Assembly (NCBI GenBank): GCA_949130495.1
Contig: OX422207.1
Coordinates: 375,989,868-376,053,867 of the forward strand
DNA from: Sambucus nigra
Taxonomy: Eukaryota > Streptophyta > Magnoliopsida > Dipsacales > Adoxaceae
Reading direction: 5' to 3'
Length of the DNA: 64,000 bases
Shown here: in pieces, positions 1 through 13,678 of the stretch
Position numbering within the stretch: position 1 is the stretch's first letter
Layout of the letters: the number at the start of each line of letters is the position of its first letter
Notes under the pieces: generated by a model
Seen by the model: only the letters and a program-made list of their open reading frames with translations
What the model was told of the DNA's origin: nothing
Database searches by the model: none
Made by a program: the position numbers and the translations under genes

Positions 1-549
1 AATGATGTTCAGAAGATTAATGAACTCGGCCTCATACTCATCCACTATCCTCCCTTCCTGCTTAAGGTTCATTAATTTCCACCTCATCTCGGTGTGAACT
101 GCCGAGGGGAAATATTTTCAGTCAAACCGCACCTAGAAACTTGTGAATAGAAAGAACGTCTCCCTCCTCTGCGGTGGTAAAGGACTCCCACCACTGCAAT
201 GTTGATCCTACCAGCTTAAATGTAGCCAGTATCTTCCTCTGGACATCTATACACTCATACATACTCAAGTGTCTTTGGATGTCCTTCTTCCATTGGATCG
301 ACACAACAACGTCAGAGCTCCCTGAAAGGCATCACGGACACGTTCCCAAGCAGACGGGAATGCATGAGCCTAGACTGGGGCTACCACCAGTGCCTAAGGT
401 GGTGCCTGATGTACAATTTCTAATGCGGTATTTACCTCCTGGGCTACAATGGCGACAACTTCCATAGCATTCATAGAACCCTGAACTGGTGCAGGCTGAG
501 GCTCGGGCTAGGCACATTTGGGAATTCATTGTGCACGTCGAGGAGGCAT
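1..549 (-). pseudogene. Ty3-gypsy gag remnant, cut by window edge
   Basis: This is the start of the Gag capsid gene of a minus-strand LTR retrotransposon; the rest lies left of the window. The start at 549 (MPPR...) is chosen because the plus-strand relatives at 52506 and 58915 begin the same way after their primer site. The best-preserved stretch (304-122) includes WKKDIQRHLSMYE and LQWWES, which match the Gag domain of family B at 59190-59330. A frameshift near 125 moves the frame, after which KYFPSAVHTEMR-type sequence continues to the window edge. Several stops interrupt the first 250 bases. It is a decayed copy that cannot make full Gag. Family assignment is by comparison with two better copies in this window. 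Confidence 0.85.
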
Positions 550-718
550 CTGACATGAGAGAGAAGTTTTATAAGTCCAAAGTTAATATCTCAAAATAGC
601 TGAAGAACTTAAGATACACAAAAGAGTACAATAATATTAAAATATAGGGCTCTATATTAAAGGACGCTACGCGAAAACATAACAAGTTGTACAGATCCTA
701 AAGACACTAGAACCTGAT

Positions 719-730
719 TCTTTGATACCA
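719..730 (-). promoter_or_regulatory. tRNA-iMet primer-binding site (degenerate)
   Basis: On the minus strand this reads TGGTATCAAAGA, close to TGGTATCAGAGC, the plant initiator-Met tRNA primer site. It lies two bases inside the LTR edge, which fixes the element's orientation. Confidence 0.75.
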
Positions 731-732
731 CC

Positions 733-3704
733 TATGACACCCCGACTAATTAAATACTGGGTATCTACTTCTTTATTCAAATTAATACAAAATGTCAAGT
801 TGGTTCAGTTCATAGAATCACTATCGAAAATATTTTTTTTAAACAATTACTAGCCACCTAATATTTGAAAAGTGGGTCCTGTGAAATTTTATTAAATTAA
901 ATTAACATGCAACCAATTAAATTTTAAGCTAACTATACCACATCCACATCACAATTGCAATATAATAATAATGGAATAAATAAAATGAGTCTGGAGTAAC
1001 CCTCCCCTGAATAAACCAAATACTGAATAAATCCCAATTCAAAGTCTGAATAAAATAAATTAATCCAAGATTGAAATGAAACTGAAAGTCTGATAAAGCT
1101 GTCTCTAAATAGAAAGGGGCGACATGCCCTAACTAATAAATGACCATGAATAGAATTAAATGCAGAATATGAAGGCGTCAACTACCGAGATCATTTAACT
1201 TCCACGGCATCTACATCACGTCAATGGAATGGAACTCCTATGCTTGGCATCCCTGTGACTGGGCACCTAAACGGTTTTATAAAAAAAAATAGATTTGGAA
1301 GCAAAGTGGTCAGAGCCCGAGGTGAAAACAGTTTAAAAATATAGTAAGTGTTTAATTGCATTAAACAATGAATATTATATACATGTTAGTACGTTCTCTC
1401 ACATGAGTACCTCACCCTTCAACTAATGTGAACGCCTAACGTATATCCTTAACCCATCCTAGTTATGCCATTAACTAACTAGTCTGTAACACTTTCTATC
1501 CTCTCACTATAATATAGGGGTTTATTCACATCCTTCTAATATATCCTGCGTGTTTCTCACCTTTTCATTAATCAGATTAATTTAACAATTACGATAGGAA
1601 ATTCTCATTTTAAATCCCATTCAAAATGTCTCAATTATTCATTTTCAAACTTTAACAAAGAGTCCGTTATAATCACAAGTATATTATTCCCAGTACAAAT
1701 ATAAAAATAGGGCACCCCTAGACTAAGCTGTGGTTCACACATACTCTGCTATCGAATCTCGGTACATCACATACATAAGGACTATGTGTTCCGAATCTCT
1801 CAAGAACCCTTTCAATAAATAAAATCACACATATTCGAGGTGAACATAGTTTACATATCCATGGGTTAGGCACATACCTACGCTCCCATGGTCACCTGAC
1901 TTATTATCTGACCAATAATCCATTCACAACCCTATGTCCTTAAGGTACCAATCTAAATACCCCCGTACGCACACAAATATTATATGGCCCTATTCCGAAA
2001 GCCGACCTCCCGTGATAACAAGTATGGTAGGTATGTCATACACAAAATAATCCATATACTAAGCATTCACATAACTTAGATAACTTGCTATATTATTAAA
2101 GGTATATTCTCAGCCTTATACCATTAGTCTAATTCATACACTATGATTATTCCGGATGATATATAAAATATTTCACCCATACGTTTCACGTCGTATTGTT
2201 TCGAGTACTTAAAACCTAACCTAAGAGGTTACTAAGTCTCCTACTTTTACCACATATTAATTCAGTACTCTTAAGTCCTTATTTATGTCCCAAATCCTAA
2301 CTTATCACTCCTATGAATTTAAATCATGTTATCATATCATGAAATAGGAAATTACTCGTCGGACACTCGTAAATTCAACACTACATTCCAACCAAATTCT
2401 GACATGTACCGGCTTCAAATGTACCCCTATTAGTCTCCCTAAAGTCCTAATGTATTCACATAATCCCCAACTACAACGTTCGATGGCCGAAAACACTTAA
2501 AATCAAAAAGGGGGAAAAGGTCACAGTTTCTGGGGAGATTGATCGATCGACCTAGGGCATCGATCGATCGATCCCAGTCGATCGATCGATCTATGAATGT
2601 CGATCAATCGATCAAGTAGGTGCAGGGTACGAGTTTTCTTCGTTTTCAGTCCCACATTTGTCCCAAATCTTCATTATAAGATGTGAAATACTAATGTAAG
2701 TATATAGGGTCATTATACAACCTAATTACATGATTCTTAACACTCCAAAACTTTTAAATCATCAACAATTAGACTTTTATTGGATCAAATCCTCATATTA
2801 TCATGAAAAACCCTACTTCTCTATTTCTTCAAGAATCATCGCACTTCTCTTCCTAAATCCATTTTTAATTCATTAAAGGTTATGATTTTGTTAATGGTAT
2901 ACTTCCAGAATTAAACTACAAGCAAATCCTATTCAAAGTTTAGGTTTCTTTTCCAAATTTCATGAGTTTCAATCATTGTTCAAGGCTATCATTAAATCCT
3001 ACACTATCATGGATAAATTATTCGATGAAACTTAATGAAATCAAATCACTTGCCTGGGAATTAATGTTCTGATCCGTTGGTGATGTTAAGGGTTGGTTCT
3101 CTTCCTCTCTCCGGTCACAATTTTGGCGAATCGTGGTGGTGTGAGGTGGTTATGGCCTTGAGAACTTCTTGTAACTTCTCCTCTTTATCACGTTGCCCAC
3201 TCCTTGCTTTTTTAAAGATAATGGACCTAATATTGGTTGATAAATAAGGCCTAAACTTCATGGGTCAAAATCTCTTAAAAATTAAAATGACTAAAATACC
3301 CTCCCGGGTTACCAGTTTGGCCTAAAAATGCCCCGGGACCCAAACTAAATCCCCGTCTAGTGTTTTCTGATTATTTTGATCCTTCCGAACATGCTGGCGC
3401 ACTCAAAATGATCATACAGATGATAAAATTATAATTTACTTTTAAATGCAATTAAATTGATTCTTGACGCGACGCGCATCCCAACTTAATTTCTCGAATT
3501 ATCGTACTTATGACTCGCGACAATTTAATAAATTCAGTAATCGCATATTACCATATTCACCCAGTAATATTCAACATTATCATCATAATCAGATTCCAAC
3601 TCACATCTCGCTAGTATTTAAATCTGGATTAATTTTTAATTAATGATCCCATTTAATTTAATTAATCTCATTAAATAAAATCAATAAAATTACTGGGTAT
3701 TACA
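733..3704 (-). mobile_element. 5' LTR of minus-strand gypsy element (family A)
   Basis: A 2972-bp long terminal repeat. Read on the minus strand it starts TGTAATACCC at 3704 and ends GGGGTGTCATA at 733; the last bases should be CA, so one terminal base has mutated. It aligns by eye along its length with the plus-strand LTR at 49387-52323: same GATC-repeat cluster (2539-2614), same GGCTCTGACC block and same ends. It therefore belongs to the same family as the element interrupted at 55726. No gene is expected inside, and the short ORFs here are spurious. The matching 3' LTR lies beyond the left edge. Confidence 0.88.
2539..2614. repeat. GATC-repeat cluster in LTR (family A, minus copy)
   Basis: Four short blocks made of repeated GATC (self-complementary) lie close together, separated by about 10-15 bases. 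The same cluster occurs at the same place in the other family A LTR and in the family B LTR. Confidence 0.9.
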
Positions 3705-4823
3705 CCCAACTCTTTGAAGTGGATATGTCCTACACTATGCAAGTGTTTGACTTGGGCCAAAATCCCACACACGTGTCGTCCTGCCGGCTGAGCTCAGTTT
3801 GATAAATCTCTTTCAATTTTTAAGTGGAATTAATGAATTCCATTATTAATTAATTAAACTATTTACACAGTTAATTTCTAAGAGTCAACAATAAAATGTT
3901 AAACAGTTCCTGCATTTACGTGTTCATTAGTCCTGTTCATGGTTTGAGTAAAAGACATAGAAATTGAGTTCGCCATAATTCTTTCATTGTTGTGCTTCTT
4001 GTCTTGATTCAAAATTTTCGTTCTATCTTAGGAGACATTAGTTCAGACCCTAAAGCACTATAGAGGGGAACTAAAATTATCTTAAGGATATTGTGATATT
4101 ATGACGGGCTCGAAATCTTTTCAATTTTCTGTTTTGTTAGTTATTTCTGCAATATTAAGTAAGGAATACTTAATTTCGATAATTTCCTTTTCTTTCTCTC
4201 TGATCATTATTATTTGTAAGTCGGTACTATTTGATAAATTAAATAGTAGTCTTGAACATCTTAAGACAATTTTAATTTTACTACTGCTTATAACAAGTAG
4301 AGAATAATTTTCAAATTACAGAAATTTATCAGTGTCATATAAATCTATATTACAGAAAATTAGATAAAGTATTGTGTCATTATAGAAATTTTATAAAATA
4401 GTTTCTATCATTTTATTGTTACAAAAATTATAATTTTGTACCGGTTTACATTTATAATTAGAAAATTCGAATTTTAATTATTCTTAAAAATTTTGTTTTG
4501 TACAGATTTTTATAAACTCTGTACTTTCTAAAAATTCTGTTTTGTAGAGACTTCAAATAATCTTCATAATTTATTTTACACAGATATTTGTTAATCAATT
4601 TAGACTAGTAAAAATTACTAAATTATGTGTTATATTATTCAGGATAGTGTTTAAAATTCTTGTTAGGATTCGTTTAGTATTAATAATAATTTGAGGAAAT
4701 TAGTATAATAGAATTTGGCATTTTGTTTTGAGAAGCTCATTACAAATGAATATTATTATTGATAAAAACTCTATTTTTATAACAGAAATGGAATCATAAA
4801 GTGCATACACAGTCCCACTGACC
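3705..4823 (+). other. Copia leader region; probable broken 5' LTR
   Basis: This 1.1-kb AT-rich stretch lies between the edge of the minus-strand gypsy LTR and the first copia Gag codon. About 4020-4090 resembles the untranslated leader that precedes gag in many plant copia elements (GGAGACATTAG, then a run rich in GGGGAACTAAAA). The part before it is probably what remains of the copia 5' LTR after the gypsy inserted, but I could not align it confidently with the 3' LTR starting at 19478. The ORF at 4101-4307 has no recognisable similarity. Confidence 0.45.
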
Positions 4824-5153
4824 ATGAATTTGACTCACGCTACTATTGTTGTCCCCGTGAACATGTCACATGGAAAGAAACTTGAAAATTTTAACGGGGC
4901 CGATTTTAAAGGTTGGCTAGGAAAAATGTATTTTTATCTCACAACCTTTCAATTGGCAAGGTATGTGTATGAGGATTGTCCCCCTTTGTAAGAAGTAGAT
5001 GAAACCGAGAAAGTTGCTACCGTTGAAGCATGGAAACATTCTGACTTTTTGTGTCGAAACTACATCCTGACACACTTGGACAAGACGTTGTGCCATGTGT
5101 ACATCACCATGACAATCACTAAGGAATTATGGATATTTTTGGAGAATAGGTAC
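4824..5153 (+). pseudogene. Ty1-copia gag, first part (split by family C insertion)
   Basis: This is the N-terminal part of a copia-type Gag. It has the usual opening of the family: KKLENFNG followed by F-K-G-W and, later, TKELWIFLENRY. One in-frame stop occurs after CPPL (about 4989). The frame stops at 5153 where the LTR of the family C element begins. It resumes at 15387 with the sequence expected next in such Gags (KIEDVGMKKF), so the 10.2 kb between is an insertion. No coding function remains. Confidence 0.8.
5149..5153. repeat. Target-site duplication left of family C (GGTAC)
   Basis: GGTAC here and AGTAC at 15387-15391 flank the family C element, with one mismatch. The copia Gag reading frame is continuous when one copy is kept and the insertion removed, which supports both LTR boundaries. 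Confidence 0.7.
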
Positions 5154-8100
5154 TGTAATACTTTTATGGATATTTAATTTATTTAAGTGGCGTAACTTGG
5201 CAATTAGAGGAAATTACAGTGAATAGTAATTTTTGAATTTATAAGTATAAATTTAATAATTGAGAATTTTAAAGTGAATAGTAAATATTAGTTTACTAGT
5301 GTCGGATTAATATTTACATGGATTATATTTTCTTACGAGACTAAGAATATGAGTGGGATTATTTTAATTACGTGTCGCAGTTGGGTAAAGCGACAAAGGA
5401 TAATATTTTAATTGAAAAACGTGCGTATTGGAATGTGTTGGGTTTAATTAGTTAATTTTAGTTAAGTGACTCCGATGGAGATTTCGAGTGCGTGATTGGT
5501 TTCGGAATGGCCGAAATAGTCAAAATGAAGTACCCGGGGGTAATGTTTGGGTTTCGGGGGCTTTTTGGACTAGTCGGAACTCATATTTAAGTACACGAGT
5601 CATTTTACAATTGGGTATACACCCAATTTCGAGATTTATAAGGGGAGAACCCTCATTTCTCCCACATTTCATCCCTAAGAGAGAGATAGAGAAGAAATAA
5701 AATAGAGAAAGGAAAAGAGGAAGAAAAAAAAGGGATTTCCGGCTAAACTCCGCGGAATTCGACTCGAGGTCGTCGAATTTTATCCACGAGGCAAGTGTTT
5801 ACTTGATTTATTAATTTAGTGTGTTTATTTATCATATTTTAGTTGGTGTTTAAAACTATAAATATTTTTGGGATGAGTTTTCGTGAATTAAAATGGGTTT
5901 TTCGGTAGATTAACGAGTAAAACCCGAATATTATCAAATTTGAGAAATTTAGGAATTAATTGAAATTAATTGTTGGATCTGGGTTCTAGGATGATTATAA
6001 CCCTTTGTATGTGTGTATTTATGGTTGTTTGAGGTTGGATGATGATGGGTGAGAAAATAAAAACCTCGGAGGTGTTTTAATGGAGGTTTGGGATTTTGGA
6101 GAAGAAGGGGAATAGTAACTTTGTCCTTTCCGAATTGATTCGGCTAGGAAGAGAATCGATTCAGCTTTTGGTCAAAAGAGGAAAGTTGTAGACCTTATCG
6201 ATACGGTCACGTAGGTGCTAACCATGTATTTTTTTTGGATTTATAATGATTTTTCTAAGGAAGTAGTTCCGAGATTTAAATAGTTAACTCGGGAATCAAA
6301 TCAGAAAGTTTATAGACAATTGAAATGCATGCCATTTTATGTATGATTTGAATTAAATGCTCATGTATGGATGAAAAGAAAGGTATGGAAGTTATATTTC
6401 TAATTATCTTTTAATGAGATCAATTAGACTTATGTAGAGTGAGTTATAGCTGTTTTAGTGCAAGGTGTTTAAGCTGCCAGAACAACTGAGTTACGAAAAT
6501 TTTATAGAAAATTCAAATGCATGCCATTTTTTGTAGGTTTTGAATTAGATTTTTATTTATGGATTAAAAGAAAGGTATGGAAGTTATCTTTCTAAGAAGC
6601 TTTGATTGAGGTCAATTGAACTTATGTGGGGTAAGTTATGGATATTTTAGTGCAAGTTGTGAAATCTGCCATAGAATTTAAGTTGTGAGACTTTGTAAAT
6701 TTTAAGAGTCTAATGGGATAAAGACCTTTGGGATTCGAATTAGAATTTCAGATGTAATTAGGATACGGGCCAGTGGTGATAATCTTAATATTATGAATTT
6801 AAAAGAAATGTTGTATTCATATTATAAGTAAGTGAATACTCATGGAATTGGATTAAGTAAGTGAATACTTATAGAATTAAATCGAATATGTATATTCGAG
6901 ATTATAGGCTAATGCAACGAGACATAGGCATGGATAGCCAGATTTGATGATATATATATACGGGTATAGAGACAGTATATATATGATATAATTATGAATA
7001 TATTTGTGTGTGAATGGTATATTTATGTGAAGCATACCCCCTCTAGTGCTATCATGGGAAGTTACACGATGTGGGTGAGGACCCTGGCTTGAGGAGCAGG
7101 GAGTGTATAGTCCCCAAGTCATAGCGTCCATTTTATATTGTGTGATTTTTATTAGGGGTGATACGTGGTGGATATGTTTCGTTCTTATTTTCGGGGAGGA
7201 ACTATGACCGCTTCCCATACGTTGTGATTTGGTTTTTACCAAGTCGGTGTGAGAGTTCGACCGCTGGTACCCCCGATGATGTGTGAATAATTTCCTGGAA
7301 GATGATAGCATTAAGAGACTGCATCCATTGAGTTATATCTCTAAGGGATGGTTATTATTCTTATATAGTGTGTGATATATAAGTATGGATATACTTGATG
7401 TGTATAGTATATTGTATATATATATATATATATATATATACGGACATAATAAATAATGTGAGATAAATTCAGAATCTTTCGGGAGTATGAAATCCGGAAT
7501 AATATAGGGATATACGTATATAAACATGAAAATATCATATACGAGGTTAATAACACTAAAATGTGAATAGTTTAAATAACTAGTGAAAGTTATTCATGAT
7601 GTAAGTATGAATCATAAGTGATAGATTATGATGTATAAGCTCAGGCGATAGCTTGGAATATTTTATAAAAATTCAATAAAGTGATATTCTCCTTCCGGTA
7701 GATTTATATCCAGATTTATACGTACATGGATCATGGGTTCTAGTGAGAACTATTTATATATACAGGATGGTATAAATGTACTAAGGGCATAATGGATTCC
7801 GACAATCAACATTGCCATGTAGTACTGTATCGGGGCGGTTCCTTGTTTGGATTTTGCTTCGCGAGACACCCCATGCACTAACGTAGTGTAATGTTGGGAA
7901 TGGGGAGAAGTGTAGTCCTTATTACTCGTATTTATGAGGATCTTTAGAATATGGGTGAAATGAATTAGTTAGGCAGGGTAGCTTAACTAAGTTGTTTATA
8001 AGGTATGCGATAGTTGTGCACTATTAGAAGAGGGGTGACGGGTATCTCATGAGAATGCGATACCAATTTAAATATGAGAGATTTTCTTATTTTAAAATAT

Positions 8101-8641
8101 GACATTTATGCACTTGCACAATATTTTCAAACTCGGGCTCTGACCCATTTCTCCATTTTCCCCTCTTTTGCTATTTATGTATATATATTAGGTGTCCAGA
8201 CACAGGGATGCCTGGATGATGATTCCTTTGAGTCAGATGTTTGCTGCAGTAGTTGTAGATGCAAGCAGGTTTATTGTAGACGTTTCTATTCTTGTGATCT
8301 ATATAGGAAGCTTCGTAGTAACATTCTGGCCGATAGCCCAATTATATTCATTTATTCTTTTATCTCCTTTTAGTGCGGCATTTGATTTGGTTGTATTGTG
8401 TTAACCGAGTGTTCGGTTATTTTTATCTCATTTCAGTTTGTGTATATAAACTGTTGTTATTGATTTATTTAAATGGTTTGGTTAAAAAGATTAGTTAAGT
8501 AAAATTTTGACGCCAGCGTAATAGGTTATTAGTAATTAAGTTGGTTTTTTGAGAATGAGGCTGAGAATGAACCATATGAGACTCCTGTTTTAATTTGGTA
8601 TAGGAGTGATCGCCCGGTATCTTATTAGGCGGGGTGTCACA
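5154..8641 (+). mobile_element. 5' LTR of family C (3.5 kb)
   Basis: A 3488-bp LTR starting TGTAATAC and ending GGTGTCACA. It matches 11790-15386 throughout, with scattered substitutions and indels. Its first bases have lost CCCGTA relative to the other copy, probably by slippage between short repeats. It shares with the LTRs of families A and B the start and end sequences, a block around 5530-5570 (GTACCCGGGGGT, GGGTTTCGGGG), the GGCTCTGACCC block near 8139 and the last 50 bases, but differs elsewhere. A TATA-like ATTTATAAGG lies at 5634. ORFs inside, including those over AT repeats, are not genes. Confidence 0.9.
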
Positions 8642-8643
8642 GG

Positions 8644-8655
8644 TGATATCAGAGC
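8644..8655 (+). promoter_or_regulatory. tRNA-iMet primer-binding site of family C
   Basis: TGATATCAGAGC, one mismatch from the initiator-Met tRNA primer site, two bases after the 5' LTR. Confidence 0.8.
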
Positions 8656-11600
8656 ATCAGGTTCTAGTGTCCTTAAAAATCTGTGTGGACGTACTATGCT
8701 TTCAGCGTTGCTTTTGATTTGACATAGAGCCTTATGATTAGGATTGTTTATTCCTCTTGTGAGATTTCATTCTCCTGCTATTATGTAAGATTATAGTAAA
8801 TCTTTTGCGCGCTCATTTGAGATTCGTGTGTTGATCGACGAAGGGCAACCTGGGAAGGCCGTTTTGAGGGAAGCAAGAGACGGGGCTTAGTTTGAGCTGT
8901 AAGTTGAATATGGGGACGAGGACCGCAGTAAAGGTCACTCACTTCATGTAATTTTTGTGGATTGCTACAACGACTACTAAAGTATAGTAGTTATATTTAT
9001 CTAAATACCGCTATTGTAGAGAGTGGTGTTAAACTTAAATTACCCAGTGAAGTTAAATTGGGGAAAATTTTGAAAGGGTCTTTGATAAGGACCATTTGTT
9101 TAAGTTTAAGTTATGCGAAGGAAGTGCAGCTTTATTCAGTGGAAGTAGAAGGCTCGAAAGCTTTGGCTTAGAGCAGGGTATGGAAATACCCAGATGTGAA
9201 AATTTGAGGAAATTTTTTGACTCGTTGCAACAATGTGGTGGGAATTATGGTCACCATATTTGAGGGAGCTGAATTTTTTGCTCATCAAGGAATCTTACGG
9301 ACTGTTTGAACTGCGAGTTCCTTTAATTTATCAGAAATGAAGAGAATGGAGTTCCTAAATTATTCACATAAGGATCGATCAGGGGCCGACGGTTAACAAA
9401 GTAGTTTTTGGCTCGATTAAGGCTAGTGTAATGTGTCTAGGAACCATTTGGAGCTACCAGGGTAATTAGCAAGAATGTTGTTATGAGTTTCACCTCGGAT
9501 GAAAGAGGCATATTTTGTGTGGCTAGATAGAGTCGCGGTATTTTGTTAACCATAGATTCGTGTGTGTAATTCAAGCTTTGTGGCAGTATGGCTAACATTA
9601 TAAAGAGTATATGAAGTAATTATGAAATTATTATAATTAAGGATAAAAGAGATAAATCCTTTATGCGTAATAATTAGGTGAGATTGTATTAAGTACGGTT
9701 AAAAATATTATTATGGGTCGTGGGAGAACTTAATTGAAAAATGTGAACATTTATATATGTGGTCGTGCGGCTGGGTGCTTATACTAAATATTATATTTGT
9801 AAATAATCATACTCGTGCTATTGTTATCACCGAGGTTGACGCGCTGAGACACTCTTATCTCGATGTGACCTTTATAGGGGATATTGACTTGTACCTTAGA
9901 CCATAGGATTCCTTGGTACAGGCTATCTGAGAATGATAGTCAGACGGTCCTAAGAGACGTGAAGGGTATGTGTTGACCTCTTAGTGACTTGGAACTATGC
10001 TTCACCTCCATTTTTTGTGGGGTGCTGATAGTATATATGTTATATGAGTAATTATTGCATAATATGTTTTTGAATGGTCGAAGCGATATCAGGCTAATGA
10101 TTGCAAGACTATCGTATCCGCGGTTCCAGGGTGGAACTGGTTGTTTTTGTGATATCTCACCTGGGTATGGGTTGATCTCGCCAATTATTATATGTTTAGA
10201 TGTAACTTCGATGAGTATATGTTATTGTATGCTAGGATGTTGGTTTTGATGATAAATTAGCCGAGAGTCATGTGATGATTATGGGGTAATGAAAAGTAGA
10301 TGTGCTGTGGAAAAGCACTGGAAATATTTCTTTCACCGCAAGTATGTGTGTGAGGCAAGGTGAAGGAAATTGATTTGAGGCTTATATCCAGGCCTTGAAA
10401 ATAAGTAAAATTCAGAGGAAATATATTTTGGGTATAATGTTGGTAGCACTTTTGTAGAGAGTAGACTCCTTGATTAGTTAGACGTTCCATTTCGCTGAAA
10501 TGGAAGGATACAAAGGTAAAAGCGCATTAGTACGATTACGAGGAAGGATTTAGAACGTCCCGATGGTGGGCCTTAGGCCATTATATCTCGATGACCGACG
10601 ATGCGAGGAAGTAGTGTAACAGGAGGGTTCTTTTTTTCGATTTCGCTCCACAAGAGGTTCCATGCATGAAACCGAGAAAATATCGAAAGTAGAGAGAGGT
10701 CTTGGGCACTAGGAATATAGTTAGAATAGTACTCATTTTTCATGTGTAGGAAAAACATTGATCTTAGAATTACCATGAAGTAAGGCCAATAGGCCTACTG
10801 GTGATGATATAGGGAGATTGTTGTGAGTTAACCACAAGAAGATTGGTGGGTTAGCCTTCAGAGGATTAGATTTCCAAGTATAGGAAGAATTAAATCTTGA
10901 GAAGATTATTGAGAATACCCATGTGTTAGCACCAGGCCGAGGAAAGAGAGGCCTATTTTTAGAGAAAGTGTTACGTCTTTGACGTTTGCAATAGTGTGAT
11001 GATAATCACGGATTAAAGGGTGTGTGGAAACCTTGGTAAGTTGATTTTATATACCGCCCGAAATGGAAACAAAAATTCTAACGAGATTCTAGATTGAGTT
11101 TTTAGGGTTTGTTCGAGTTAAAAAAACCATCCTAGGGCTATCCAAGTGAGTGTATTAACCTACGTGAGTAACAGGTGGCTTAAATTCCAAAGTGTTAGGG
11201 AATTAACGGTGTAATAGTCATTGGGTATGGAATTTGTGTGAAAACCTAGGAGAGAATGTAAGTTCTAGAAAGGCTATATATATATATGTGGATATCGTGG
11301 AGAGTAATGGGGTTATTATTACTTTCGGATTATAGTATTTAGGTTATGTGATTACCTATTAATGGATATAAGTTGTGTGCATGCTTATTACTTGGAATAT
11401 CATGTGTATAACATACCTAGCTACTGGCTATCGAATGGGGGTTAACGCGTTGTGGACGACCATATCTTGTGTGCCTTCAGGATATTTCGAGTCATACCAC
11501 TAGAGCATGGAACCTAAGTACGGGATATTTGTGAGAATTATAGTGATGGCGGTTGTATAGGTGCGTAGGTATGTGCATAGCCCATCAGCTTGGAACTATA

Positions 11601-11777
11601 TTCGCCTCTAATATGTGTATATGTTTCATTGATTCTTGAGAGATTGAACTTGTTGTCCTTTACGCGTGAGAGTTGCAATGGGACTAGATAGCCGAGTATG
11701 TCAGAATAAAGTGTAATTAGAGATCCAAGATTGGTAGTACCGGTCATATCCGAATTTCAGGGATGAAATTACGTTAT

Positions 11778-11789
11778 AAGAGGGGAGAA
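11778..11789 (+). promoter_or_regulatory. Polypurine tract of family C
   Basis: A purine run (AAGAGGGGAGAA) immediately precedes the 3' LTR, as expected for plus-strand priming. Confidence 0.75.
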
Positions 11790-13608
11790 TGTAATACCCC
11801 GTACTTTTATGGATATTTAAATTACTTGAGTGGCGTAATTTGGCAATTAGAGGAAATTATTATGAATAGTAATTTTGAATTTATAAGTATAAATTTAATA
11901 ATTGAGAATTTTAAGGTGAATAGTAAATATTAGTTTGCTGGTGTCGGATTAATATTTACATGGATTATATTTTCTTACGAGACTAAGAATATGAGTGAGG
12001 TTATTTTAATTACGTGTCGCAGTTGGATAAAGCGATAAAGGATAATATTTTAATTGGAAAACATGCGTATTGAATGTGTTGGGTTTAATGAGTTCATTTT
12101 AGATAAGTAACTCAGATGGAGATTTTGAGTGCTCGGTTGGTTTCAGAATGACCGAAATAGTCAAAATGAAGTACCCGGGGGTAATGTTTGGGTTTCGGGG
12201 GCTTTTTGGACTAGTCGGGACTCATATTTAAGTACACGAGTCATTTTACAATTGGGTATACACCCAATTTCCGGATTTATAAGGGAATAACCCTCATTTC
12301 TCCCACATTTCAGCCCTAAGAGAGAGAAAGAGAAGAAATAAAAGAGAGAAAGGAACAAAGGAAGGGAAAGAGGAAGAAAAAAAGGGATTTCTGGCCAAAC
12401 TCCGCGGGATTCGACTCGAGGTTGCCGGATTTTATCCACGAGGAAAGTGTTTACTTGCTTTATTAATTTAGTGTGTTTATTTCTCATATTATAGTTAGTG
12501 TGTAAAACTATAAATATTTTTGGGATGAGTTTTCGTGAATAAAAATGGGTTTTTCAGAAGATTAACGAGTAAAATCCGGATAATATTAAATTTGAGAAAT
12601 TTTGGAATTAATTGAAATTAATTATTGAATCTAGGTTCTAGGATGATTAGAACCCTTTGTATGTGTGTATTTATGGTTGTTTGAGGTTGGATGATGATGG
12701 GTGAGAAAATAAAAACCTTGGAGGTGTACTAATGGAGGTTTGGGATTTTACAGAAGAATGTAAATAGTAACTTTGTCCTTTCCGAACCGATTCAGCTAGG
12801 AAATGTATTAATTCAGCTTTTGGTCAAAAGATGAAAGTTATAGAACTTTTCGATATGGTCGCATGGAATCTAACCACGTATTTTTCTATTTATTTATTTA
12901 TTTATAATGAGTTTTCTAAGGAAGCAGTTCTGAGATTTAAATAGTTAGCTCGGGAATCAAATCAGAAATTTTATAGACAATTGAAATGCATGCCATTTTC
13001 CATATGATTTGAATTAAATGCTCATTTATGGATGAAAATAAAGGTATGGAAGTTCTCGTTCTAATTATATTTGAATGAGATCAATTGAACTTATGTAGTG
13101 TGAGTTATAGCTATTTTAGTGCAAGGTGTTTAAGCTTCCAGAACAGCTGAGTTATGAAAATTTCATAGAAAATTGAAATGCATTACATTTTCTGTATTAT
13201 TTGAATTAGGTGCTCATTTATAGATTAAAAGAAAGGTGTGGAAGTTATCTTTCTAATAAGCTTTGATTGAGATCAATTGGACTTTTGTGGGCTGAGTTAT
13301 GGCTGTTTTAGTGTAAGGTGTGAAGTTTTCCATAAAATTTAAGTTGTGAGACTTTGTGATTTTTAAGAGTCTAATGGGATAAAAACCTTTAGGATTCGAA
13401 TGAGAATTTTGGATGTAATTGGTATATGGGCTAGTGGTGATAAGATTAATATTCTGAATTTAAAAGAAATGTTATATTCATATTATAAGTAAGTGAATAC
13501 TTATGAAATTGGATTAAGTAAGTGAATACTTATGGAATTAAATCGAATATGTATATTCGGGATTACAGGCTAATGGTACGAGAGATAGGCGTGGATAGAC
13601 AGATTTGA

Positions 13609-13609
<1 letters not shown>

Positions 13610-13677
<68 letters not shown>
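13610..13677. repeat. (AT)n microsatellite, about 68 bp
   Basis: An uninterrupted AT dinucleotide run. The same position in the 5' LTR (6949-6960) has only a few repeats, so the expansion post-dates insertion. Confidence 0.95.

Positions 13678-13678
<1 letters not shown>

Larger units (their letters stand above)
8642..11789 (+). mobile_element. Family C internal region, no recognisable gag-pol
   Basis: This is the 3.1 kb between the two LTRs. I find no zinc knuckle, protease, reverse transcriptase, RNase H or integrase signature in any frame; ORFs stay below about 80 codons. The ends are normal (primer site after the 5' LTR; purine-rich AAGAGGGGAGAA at 11778-11789 before the 3' LTR), so this looks like a non-autonomous element of the LARD type. 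Two segments, about 9830-10040 and 11390-11720, resemble the middle of the family B LTR (57410-57610) and family A LTR (51010-51350), so the interior seems partly built from LTR-derived pieces. The rest is unrecognised. Confidence 0.7.

Noticed and set aside
7333..7556. Overlapping minus ORFs rich in Tyr and Ile
   Set aside because: They run over AT-repeat tracts inside the family C LTR and have no family similarity.
8074..8404. Overlapping ORFs with Cys-rich or hydrophobic translations, also at 14938-15150
   Set aside because: Present in both family C LTRs as part of the LTR end; frames are not preserved between copies in a way that suggests selection.
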